Assembly: GCA_015075405.1 (NCBI GenBank)
Contig: JABTUK010000001.1
Span: 868,001 to 932,000 of the forward strand
Length of the DNA stretch: 64,000 nucleotides
Direction: 5' to 3'
Source: Anaerolineales bacterium
GTDB taxonomy: Bacteria; Chloroflexota; Anaerolineae; 4572-78; J111
In this document: positions 56,748 to 64,000 of the stretch, one piece after another
Position numbering within the stretch: the stretch's first letter is position 1
Layout: each line of letters opens with the position of its first letter
Notes under the pieces: model-generated
What the model was told of the DNA's origin: nothing
What the model saw: only the letters and a program-made list of their open reading frames with translations
Database searches by the model: none
Made by a program: the position numbers and the translations under genes

Positions 56748-58844
56748 TTACATTCTCCATCTTCTATCTTCCGCCTTTCGGATCCAAACCCGGTTGCTGT
56801 GGAAGGTACTCTGCCCGGCCAGGTCGGCCAGGGCATCGGGGGTGGTCCAGTTGACATTGCGCCCGCCGTCGAGTTTGGACCAGCGGCCTTTGGGCGAGGC
56901 CAACACACCGGGCCGCACTGCCTCGGTGACGACGGCCCGCAAGGTACACCAGCCTCGTTCATTTTCGACTACAACCGTGTCGCCGTCGGTAATGCTGCGA
57001 ATGGCGGCGTCGGCGGGGTTGATTTCCACAAACGGCGTTCCCTCTCGTTCCAGTAGGCTGGGCTGGTTGGCCATACTGCTGGTAACAAAATGGTGGGCGG
57101 CCCCGGAGATGAGGGTGAGAGGCGACGCGAAGTGGGCGAGGAGGCGAGGAGGCGAGGCAGAGTCATAGCTGACCACTTCCTGCGGGTCTGTCCAGCCGGG
57201 CAGCGGGTCGTGTCCCGCCTCGGCCAACCGTTGAGAGAACAGCTCTACTTTGCCGCTAGAGGTGGGAAATCGCAAATCGGCAAAGGGGGTAGCCGAGTCA
57301 AGCGCCAGGGGAACAGGCCGGCCTTGTTTGAGCTGGGCCAGGGTAATCCCTCGAAAGGCCGGGTTGTGTTGGGCCGAAGCCATCAGAATCTCTTCAATCA
57401 CTTCGTCAACGCTTTGATGCAGCCAGGGTTCTTTAAAGCCGAGGGCTGCGGCCAATAGGTTCATGACCTCCCAATTGCTTTTGCTTTCACCCAGCGGCGG
57501 AATAGCCGGGTGATTGTAGGTCAGCATCGTGTGGCCGTAGGCTTTATGCAGGTCGGCGTGCTCAAGCTGCGAGGTGGCCGGCAGAACAATGTCGGCGTAG
57601 TCGGCGGTATCGGTCATAAATAATTCGTGAACGACAGTGAAGAGGTCTTCCCGTTGGAGACCCTCGACAATTTTGCCGGCGTTGGGGGCAATCGCCGCCG
57701 GGTTGGAGCCAAACACATAGAGCGACATAATGGGCGGGTCGGTCACTTCGCCGGTCAGCGCCGCGCCCAGGCGGTTCATGTTGACGCTGCGAGCCGGGGG
57801 CGGGCAGTTCCCCTCAGGGCTGACGCCGGCCCATTTGAAGTAACCGCTGGTACTGTAGGCCACGCCGCCGCCGCGCACGCCATACTGGCCGGTCAGCGCG
57901 GGCAGGGCCAGCAGGGCGCGGACGGTTTGACCACCGTGTTGATGGCGCTGCAAGCCGTCGGCAAATTTGATCAGGGCCGGCTGGGTGGTGGCGTAGAGGC
58001 GGGCTAAATTAACAATGTCTTGTTCCGGCAGGCCGGTGATGGCGGCTACGCGAGCCGGTTCGTAGGTGGCCAAGCGTTCCCGTAACTGCGGCCAGCCGAC
58101 CGTGTAATTCTCCAGCCAGGCTTCGTTATGCAAATTTTCGGCCACAATGACGTGGGCCAAGCCTAAAGCCAGCACCCCATCGGTGTTGGGCAGAGGAGCC
58201 AGGTGCCAATCAGCGCCGCGAGCGGTGCGGGTGCGGCGGGGGTCAATCACCACCACCCGGCAGCCGTTGCGCTGAGCATTTTTGAGCTGGGGCATAAAGT
58301 GGGGCGCGGTGCTGACCGGGTTGTGACCCCAGATAATGACCAATTTGCTGTGAGCCACATCTTCATAAGGCTGGCTGTGGCGAGCACCCAGGGTGGCCTC
58401 GACGGCGTATTCGGCGGCGGCCCCACAAATGCTGCGCTGTAATTGGCTGGCCCCCAGGCGGTTCCACAAGCGGCTGCTGGTGACGGTCATCTGCACCAGG
58501 CCGAGGGTGCCGCTGTAGCTGTAGGGCAAAATGGCGGCTGCGCCATACTGCGCTATAATCTCCTGCCAGCGACTGGCAATTTCGCTGATGGCCTCAGCCC
58601 AGGTAATCCGCGCCCATTGGCCGCTGCCCTTTGGCCCAACTCGTCGCAAAGGATATTGCAGGCGGTCGGGGTGGTAGACTCGCTCCAGGTAAGGCCGCAC
58701 TTTGGCGCACAGCCAGCCCTCAGTTATCGGATGCTCCGGGTCGGCGTAAAAGTTGACAGCCCGCCCGTCTTCAACTTCGGTGATGATGCCGCAGGTGTCC
58801 GGGCAGTCGTGAGGACAGGCCCCGTGGATGCGTTGCATGGTCAT
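56748..58844 (-). CDS. Molybdopterin-dependent oxidoreductase (DMSO reductase family)
   Basis: The 698-aa protein has an N-terminal [4Fe-4S] site (CPHDCPDTC ... GWLCAKV), then molybdopterin-binding segments (VIIWGHNPVSTAPHF, RVVVIDPRRTRTARGADWHL, YVFGSNPAAIAPNAG) and a C-terminal dinucleotide-binding domain (INPADAAIRSITDGDTVVVE). It lacks a twin-Arg signal, so it is probably cytoplasmic. It resembles the short, single-subunit members of the family (thiosulfate/formate-dehydrogenase-like) whose substrates are unknown. An iterated CCTCGCCTCCTCGCC word (57134-57158) encodes part of YDSASPPRLLAHFASPL. The C-terminal KAEDRRWRM comes from repeat-like DNA. Confidence 0.9.
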   Translation of the reverse strand: MTMQRIHGACPHDCPDTCGIITEVEDGRAVNFYADPEHPITEGWLCAKVRPYLERVYHPDRLQYPLRRVGPKGSGQWARITWAEAISEIASRWQEIIAQYGAAAILPYSYSGTLGLVQMTVTSSRLWNRLGASQLQRSICGAAAEYAVEATLGARHSQPYEDVAHSKLVIIWGHNPVSTAPHFMPQLKNAQRNGCRVVVIDPRRTRTARGADWHLAPLPNTDGVLALGLAHVIVAENLHNEAWLENYTVGWPQLRERLATYEPARVAAITGLPEQDIVNLARLYATTQPALIKFADGLQRHQHGGQTVRALLALPALTGQYGVRGGGVAYSTSGYFKWAGVSPEGNCPPPARSVNMNRLGAALTGEVTDPPIMSLYVFGSNPAAIAPNAGKIVEGLQREDLFTVVHELFMTDTADYADIVLPATSQLEHADLHKAYGHTMLTYNHPAIPPLGESKSNWEVMNLLAAALGFKEPWLHQSVDEVIEEILMASAQHNPAFRGITLAQLKQGRPVPLALDSATPFADLRFPTSSGKVELFSQRLAEAGHDPLPGWTDPQEVVSYDSASPPRLLAHFASPLTLISGAAHHFVTSSMANQPSLLEREGTPFVEINPADAAIRSITDGDTVVVENERGWCTLRAVVTEAVRPGVLASPKGRWSKLDGGRNVNWTTPDALADLAGQSTFHSNRVWIRKAEDRRWRM

Positions 58845-59175
58845 AATTATTCCCCCTTTATTTCATGTACCCTAACTTTTTTCCTATTTCGTTTAGGCTT
58901 AAATGACACTATTTTAAGTATACTGATCCTGCTACTAATTTATCCAATTCCACTGCTTCAGTTTCTACCATCCTTTCTCTGCACCACTTCAAAGAGTTTT
59001 TCCAGAGTAGAGCAGTCCTAGCCCCCAGCTTCAACCCTTTTATAACTTGTTATCATCCAAGCATAATTGATTTTGTTAAGGCGGCAAAAAGACGCCAACG
59101 ATTTTTAGGGTTTTTGGTGCCTTTAGAATAAGATACTGTGCCGACAGTCTCAGAGCCATTTTAGAGGGGGGAATT
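58845..59175. other. 331-bp divergent intergenic region
   Basis: A/T-rich spacer between the divergent molybdopterin and beta-helix genes. A minus-strand TATACT (58922-58917) with TTGGAT at 19-bp spacing is a possible promoter. No repeat of the hairpin class and no clear ORF were seen. Confidence 0.4.
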
Positions 59176-60369
59176 ATGAGAGAAAATCTTCAAATGAGGC
59201 AAGTGGGATTAGCCTTTCTTTTGGCTGGCGTATTCGTGCTGATTAGCCTGGTTCTGTTGCAGGGCGTAGTGTTGGCCAAAATTAAGGGTAAAGGGGCTTT
59301 TGGCTGCGGCGAGCTTGATCAGGCCACGATTGATGGCTCTGACCCCGGCGATACGATTATGATGATGGAGTTTGAAACTTCTTCTGATGGGCCCGTGGTT
59401 ATTGGCAAAAGGCTCACCCTTCAGGGGGGCTGGCGACCTATTTCGGATGACTGCCAAAATGACCTTAATGGTGATCCTTACACAGCCACTTTTGACACCC
59501 TGGCCGAGGCTCTGGTTTATTTTAATTACGATCCTAACAAAATCTCCGATCTCCCTGCGCCAATAGATTATCCACCGGCCCCACTGGGTCCCATCCTGAT
59601 TATTTCGCCCAGCCTGAGCGCCAAACTAACCCTGGAGCAACTCAAATTTGATAGGAATGAGATTAGCAATCAATCGGGGGCGGGCATCGCCGGGACTGTT
59701 TCTAATAACGCTCAAGTTATCCTGAAGAAAGCGCGGGTTGAGCAAAATATAGTTACGAATGGCAATGGGGGCGGGCTTAACCTGACCGTGCAGAATGGGG
59801 CGCGCTTAGAAATCTCCGATACCCAATTTAACAACAATCAAGCCACAGGCGAAGGCGGCGGGGTCCGGCTTATTATCAGAGGTGGCAGCGTGGTTACTAT
59901 TACCGACAGCCGTTTTTCCGGCAATCAAGGCAATAGCGGCGCGGGATTGTCGGCGGATGTAAGGGAAGGTTCGCGCCTGGTGATTCTAAATAGCCAATTC
60001 CTCTCAAACACGGTTAATACAGGCGGAGGCGGTTTTGAAATTTTTGTCCGTGACAACAGCCAAGTTTTGATCAATAATACTCAGGTTGCCAGCAACACTT
60101 CAACCAGCGGCAGCGGCGGCGGCGGGCGGCTGGTTATTGATTATGGCTCAGTTACAATTGTCAACAGCGCCTTTTTTGGCAATAAAGCCAATAATGGCAG
60201 CGGCGGCGGGTTGACAGCACGAGGTACGGGCGTTGGTCCGGCTTCGCTGATCTTGGAGAATACGCTTATCAATAATAATACAGCGCTTGTAAATAACAAT
60301 CTGCATCTCACCGGCACGGTAGTGCTGCTGGATAAAAGATTGTTCTTGCCGATAGTATTGAAAAAATAG
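59176..60369 (+). CDS. Secreted right-handed beta-helix protein with C-terminal LFLPIVLKK
   Basis: The 397-aa protein has a signal peptide (about residues 10-34) and a 100-residue N-terminal part. It then has about eight repeats rich in Asn/Gly such as ARLEISDTQFNNNQATGEGG and SRLVILNSQFLSNTVNTGGG, which form a parallel beta-helix as in pectate-lyase-like folds. The end RLFLPIVLKK matches the short hydrophobic-Pro C-terminal tail common on secreted Chloroflexota proteins and may be a sorting or anchoring signal. GAGGGGGG precedes the ATG. No catalytic residues could be picked out; adhesion or glycan binding is possible. Confidence 0.85.
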   Translation: MRENLQMRQVGLAFLLAGVFVLISLVLLQGVVLAKIKGKGAFGCGELDQATIDGSDPGDTIMMMEFETSSDGPVVIGKRLTLQGGWRPISDDCQNDLNGDPYTATFDTLAEALVYFNYDPNKISDLPAPIDYPPAPLGPILIISPSLSAKLTLEQLKFDRNEISNQSGAGIAGTVSNNAQVILKKARVEQNIVTNGNGGGLNLTVQNGARLEISDTQFNNNQATGEGGGVRLIIRGGSVVTITDSRFSGNQGNSGAGLSADVREGSRLVILNSQFLSNTVNTGGGGFEIFVRDNSQVLINNTQVASNTSTSGSGGGGRLVIDYGSVTIVNSAFFGNKANNGSGGGLTARGTGVGPASLILENTLINNNTALVNNNLHLTGTVVLLDKRLFLPIVLKK

Positions 60370-60383
60370 CCAGCTTCAACAGT

Positions 60384-63300
60384 TCAGGCAACACGAATAT
60401 TTTTGAACTTAAAAGTACCTCCGCGCAAAATCTTGCCGGCGCCTTCCAGTTTGAAGGGGGACCGCAGCAAACCATACGCTTGTTGATAATATAGCGGAAC
60501 AATGGCTGCATCTTGGGCTACCAGGATGCGATCAGCCTGATGATAAAAATTCAACCGCTCGGCTTGGTTGGTTGAAGCGGCGGCCCGTTCAACCCATTGG
60601 TCAAAAGCCGAATTTTGCCAGCCCAGACAATTGAGCGAACTGCTGCTGTGAAAAAAGCCACGCAAAATACTGTCGGGGTCAGGATAATCAATCTCATAAC
60701 CCAAAAGCATAACTTGAATAACATTCTGGCGCATCCTGCTCGCGATTTCCTCAGCGGACAGATCGGTAGCAAGTTGCACATTTATCCCCAGATGCTCACG
60801 CCAGGCAGCCTGAAGGTAAGCCGGTAAAGAGCCAAAATCGGCCAATGCGCCCAGGGTAAGTTCAGGTAATTCAGTTCCCGAGCCAAAACCGGCCTGCTGT
60901 AGCAAATCACGGGCTGCCGCCGGATCAAACGACAGCGCGATTTCGGGCGAATGACCGGGAATACCGGGCGGCACGACTCCACCCAGGGCCGGTCTCTGAA
61001 CATTTGACCAAACTTCTCTGACCAAGGCCGGACGATCAATACTTTGCGCAAAAGCTTGCCGCACCAGCGGGTTATGAAAAGGAGGAAACCGGCAGGCAAA
61101 GCCCAAGAAATAGGTAGCCAGATATTGCGCCAAAAATGTTTCTTGAGGATAGCGAACCAGGGTATCGGCCCGATCTTCAACCCGGCACCAATCCACCCTA
61201 TTAGCCGTGTATTCAGCCAAACTCGGTTCGATAAATGGCAGGGCAATTTTTTCAACATTACCGGCAACCAGACCGTGATAGAAAGAATTTCGCTCCAGGT
61301 ATAAATCCTGGCCTTCCTGACGGCTGCCAAATTTGAAAGGTCCGTTACAAACCAGTTGCTCCGGTTGATCCCATGAGTCGGCGTTGGCATTGATGGCATG
61401 CGCGGGTTGAGGATAGGTGATAGAACTGGCTAGCAAATAGGGGAAGTGAGCAATCGGGATATCTAAAGTGATCTCCAAAGTAGCGTCGTCTAAGGCCCTG
61501 ATGCCTAGCGAAGCTGCGTCGTTATTCCGACCTGTGTGAAAATCTTCAGCTCCCTGAACCCCATAAAGCAAATGAGCCAGGCCCGCGCCGGTATCGGGCT
61601 GGAGGTTTCGCCGCCAGGCAAAAACAAAGTCGCCCGCAGTGAGAGGTGTTCCGTCGCTCCAGGCCAGGTTGGGACGTAGTTCAAAGCGATAACGCCGTCC
61701 TTCCAGTTCTACCTGCCAACGTCGGGCCAACGCCGGAATTACATTAAGTTCAGAATCCAACTCCACCAATCCTTCGAAGAGATTGTTGATCACATCCTCG
61801 GCTTCATCCGTAACCTGGCTAAGGGCAGGGTCAAGGGTCATGGGGCCGTGTTCATAGACGCCCCAACGAAAAACTCGCCCATTACCTGGGTTTAGCGGAG
61901 CTTCACGCTCCACCTGCTCCAACAACCCAAACGCCCGATCATAAAACTCCTGCGCCCCCTCAAAATCCAGCCGATTGGCCCGCACCTGGGCCAGTTTGAG
62001 ATAGGTTTTGGCCCGGCGTTCCAGGTTAGGGGAGCCGCCGGCGGCTTCCTGCTCGTCGAGCAGCTTCAAAACGCGCTGGTACAGCATCTCAGCTTCTTCG
62101 TTGGCGTAGAGCAGGCGGGCCTGGTCGGCGGTTTGGAGGTGGTAGTAGATGGCCTGCTCAAAATCGCTGGCCCGCTCGTAGTGGTAGGCCAGCAGCCCGG
62201 ACTGCTCGGCGATGCGGCCTGGGAAAAAGTGTTCCAGCGCCTCGGCCACCTGGCGATGGTAGGCCCGGCGGCGCTCGTAGAGCAGGGTGCTATAGGCGCT
62301 TTCCTGGATCAGGCTGTGGCGAAAGGCGTAAGAGGGACCGAGGTCGGTCGCTTCGCCGGGCAGCACGTAGCGGTCGGCTTCCAGGGTGGCCATCTGGCGC
62401 GACAAATTCTCCTCCCCGGCGGTCAGCACGGCCAAGACCTGGGTAAAAAAGGTCTCGCCAATCACCGAAGCCATTTGCAGGGTGTGACGGGCTTCGACGG
62501 CCAGGCGGTCAATTTGGGCCAATAATAAGCCATGCACCGAATCGGGGATGTTGAGCGATTCGGGGGTTATTTCGTCCAGATCAACGTCGCCGGACAGGAG
62601 ACCCTGGCTGCGCAGGGAGCGGACCATCTCGACCAAAAACAGGGGATTCCCGCCGCTCTTCTCGACCAAGTAAACGACGAGGCGCTCCGGCAAATCGGGG
62701 GCAGTGTGGGCCACCAGCGCCGCCGCCGAAGCCGGCTCCAGGCTGTCGAGGGTCAGGTCCAGCAGTTCGGGCGAATCGGGCTGCTCCAGCAGAAATTGGC
62801 GCAGCGCCCACACCCGGCTGTCGCGCTCCGGGCGCATGGCTAACAGCAGGACGATCGGCTGGCGGGTGGTCAGGGGCAGAATGGTTTCGATGAGTTGCAG
62901 CGAGGTTGGGTCGGCCCACTGCAAATCATCCAGGGCCAGGGCCAGGGCATGGCGGCGCGAAAGCTGAGTCAGCAAATCGCGGGTTACTTCAAAAAGCTGC
63001 CAGCGAAAACTTTCGCCCGAAAGCCCTTCCAACCGGCGGGCCAACTCGTCATCGAGGGGCAAGCCCATAAAGCGGGCCAGGTAGGGATAGGTGGCTTCCA
63101 GCCGCGCTGGTCCAAACAAGTCGGCGCAAAAGAGCCGCAGATGCCGGCTGGATTCGTCTGGCCCGGCCGCGGGGGGCAGGTCCATCAGGTCGCGCAGCAC
63201 GCTGATGAACAGGTAGCCGCTGAGGGCCGAACCGTAAGCCAGGCTGATGCCGCCGGCCCAGGCCGTCTGGGTTTCGGTGCGGAGGCGCAGAAAATCGAGA

Positions 63301-64000
63301 AAGTGGGTTTTGCCCATGCCCACCTCGCCAATCAGGGTGATGACTCCCCCCTGACCGGCGGCCAGTTTTTCCAGGCTCAGTTGCAGTTGGGCCAGTTCAC
63401 GCTCGCGGCCAAAAATCGGCCTGACCCGCCGGAAGCGGCGCGTCTCCATCTCGCCCAGGCCGGTTCGCACTGCCAGCGCAGCAAACACGGGGATGGGCTG
63501 GGCTTTGCCTTTGACCCGAATCGTTCCCAAATCGGCCAGCTCAAATTCCGGTCCCAGCGCGTCCCGCACCCCCTTTTCCAGCAGAATTTGGTCATCGGCG
63601 GCATTTTGCATCAGCCGGGCCGACAGGTTGATCGAGTCACCCATGGTGGTGTAGTCGTGGCGGTTGGGTGAGCCAATCGGCCCGGCAAAGACCCGTCCGC
63701 TGGTCACACCGATCCGCTGCATGGCGATAAAAGGCAGACCGCCGCACTCGGCCTGCAAATCCAGGGCGCAGCGAATAGCCCGCGCTTCCTGCTCTTCTAC
63801 GGCCCGCGGCGCGCCAAAGATGACGTGGATCAGGCTGCCCTTATCGCCGGTGATGAGCCGGTTGACCCGCCCCCCATACCGGGCTGCCGCTTGCTGAGCG
63901 GTGCTGAAATAGGTTTGCAACTTAGAGCCAACCTCCGGGTCGGCATCGTAATCCAGGCCGTGAAACTGTACAAACAAGCTGACCACCGGCTTGAGTTCGG
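60384..64000 (-). CDS. Cyclase-AAA ATPase-TPR-family-5 solute-binding fusion (5' end beyond window)
   Basis: The frame is open to position 64000, so the N-terminus is missing. The visible ~1205 residues begin in a class III cyclase-like domain (ELKPVVSLFVQFHG, LITGDKGSLIHVIFGAP, TMGDSINLSARLM) that lacks the usual metal Asp pair and is probably the degenerate half of a cyclase pair. An AAA16-type ATPase follows (LIGEVGMGKTHFLDFL; ALALDDLQWADP), then TPR helices (about 580-700). The C-terminal ~500 residues form a family-5 oligopeptide-type solute-binding domain (GVYEHGPMTLDPALS, RPNLAWSDGTPLTAGDFVFAW). No signal peptide or membrane helix precedes that domain, so it should be cytoplasmic and act as a ligand sensor. 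Confidence 0.9.
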   Translation of the reverse strand, partial: ELKPVVSLFVQFHGLDYDADPEVGSKLQTYFSTAQQAAARYGGRVNRLITGDKGSLIHVIFGAPRAVEEQEARAIRCALDLQAECGGLPFIAMQRIGVTSGRVFAGPIGSPNRHDYTTMGDSINLSARLMQNAADDQILLEKGVRDALGPEFELADLGTIRVKGKAQPIPVFAALAVRTGLGEMETRRFRRVRPIFGRERELAQLQLSLEKLAAGQGGVITLIGEVGMGKTHFLDFLRLRTETQTAWAGGISLAYGSALSGYLFISVLRDLMDLPPAAGPDESSRHLRLFCADLFGPARLEATYPYLARFMGLPLDDELARRLEGLSGESFRWQLFEVTRDLLTQLSRRHALALALDDLQWADPTSLQLIETILPLTTRQPIVLLLAMRPERDSRVWALRQFLLEQPDSPELLDLTLDSLEPASAAALVAHTAPDLPERLVVYLVEKSGGNPLFLVEMVRSLRSQGLLSGDVDLDEITPESLNIPDSVHGLLLAQIDRLAVEARHTLQMASVIGETFFTQVLAVLTAGEENLSRQMATLEADRYVLPGEATDLGPSYAFRHSLIQESAYSTLLYERRRAYHRQVAEALEHFFPGRIAEQSGLLAYHYERASDFEQAIYYHLQTADQARLLYANEEAEMLYQRVLKLLDEQEAAGGSPNLERRAKTYLKLAQVRANRLDFEGAQEFYDRAFGLLEQVEREAPLNPGNGRVFRWGVYEHGPMTLDPALSQVTDEAEDVINNLFEGLVELDSELNVIPALARRWQVELEGRRYRFELRPNLAWSDGTPLTAGDFVFAWRRNLQPDTGAGLAHLLYGVQGAEDFHTGRNNDAASLGIRALDDATLEITLDIPIAHFPYLLASSITYPQPAHAINANADSWDQPEQLVCNGPFKFGSRQEGQDLYLERNSFYHGLVAGNVEKIALPFIEPSLAEYTANRVDWCRVEDRADTLVRYPQETFLAQYLATYFLGFACRFPPFHNPLVRQAFAQSIDRPALVREVWSNVQRPALGGVVPPGIPGHSPEIALSFDPAAARDLLQQAGFGSGTELPELTLGALADFGSLPAYLQAAWREHLGINVQLATDLSAEEIASRMRQNVIQVMLLGYEIDYPDPDSILRGFFHSSSSLNCLGWQNSAFDQWVERAAASTNQAERLNFYHQADRILVAQDAAIVPLYYQQAYGLLRSPFKLEGAGKILRGGTFKFKNIRVA

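Overview
The window looks like a chromosomal segment of a Chloroflexota bacterium (Anaerolineae/Caldilineae-like). Evidence: several single-helix exported proteins carry long Thr/Pro linkers encoded by iterated ACG/CCT-type codons. There is a 48-residue Flp pilin, a secreted beta-helix protein ending in LFLPIVLKK, a cyclase-AAA-TPR-solute-binding fusion, EAD-NACHT-HEAT and HEPN-MNT genes, SPFH pairs and NarL-type two-component genes. This assignment is inference from protein style; no rRNA or tRNA gene was found.

Layout. 0-1 kb: end-truncated membrane spermidine-synthase-like gene. 1.3-6.9 kb: a restriction-modification cluster (83-aa coiled-coil gene, divergent XRE controller, PD-(D/E)XK-like endonuclease, two convergent DNA methyltransferases). 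An IS4-family element sits exactly inside the controller gene. 7-8.2 kb: primary sigma factor, with a consensus promoter and a 280-nt leader. 8.6-11.4 kb: a strong promoter, a highly folded untranslated region and two paralogous TM-TP-linker proteins. 11.5-15.9 kb: Flp pilin, class III aminotransferase, gatC and gatA, and a further TP-linker protein. 15.9-18.4 kb: a DUF559-type nuclease gene split by a second IS, with an 8-bp target duplication that restores the frame. 18.6-22.5 kb: prmA, then an operon of a solute-binding lipoprotein and a SpoIIE phosphatase receptor. 22.7-22.97 kb: a promoter-to-terminator unit without an ORF, folding like a 6S-type RNA. 23-26 kb: DUF4395/thioredoxin and two SPFH proteins, the latter behind a promoter-terminator leader. 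26-28.4 kb: a ParB-like protein with tandem repeats and a phosphoribosyltransferase. 28.6-30.8 kb: a conflict-system-like patch (EAD-NACHT-HEAT with internal loss, plus a HEPN-MNT pair). 30.9-41.8 kb: a long minus-strand sugar/aminosugar module (LacI regulator, two Zn dehydrogenases, ribose-type ABC importer, DegT aminotransferase, Gfo/Idh oxidoreductase). 42.2-49.4 kb: two HtrA proteases, a NarL-type kinase/regulator pair and a MacB/FtsX permease. 49.8-64 kb: shortened DinB, RdgB, alpha/beta hydrolase, VIT-VWA protein, molybdopterin oxidoreductase, beta-helix protein, and a giant cyclase-ATPase-SBP fusion cut by the window end.

The most distinctive property of the window is at the level of DNA. 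About twenty intergenic gaps hold long imperfect hairpins whose arms are built from short iterated words. Some words recur at several loci, some hairpins are nested inside others, and the same kinds of words also occur in frame inside coding regions as linkers or signal-peptide DNA. In the transporter module nearly every gap between co-directional genes contains such a hairpin. Several sigma-70-type promoters with textbook 17-bp spacing could be read directly, and a 10-mer extended -10 (TGGTATAATG) recurs.
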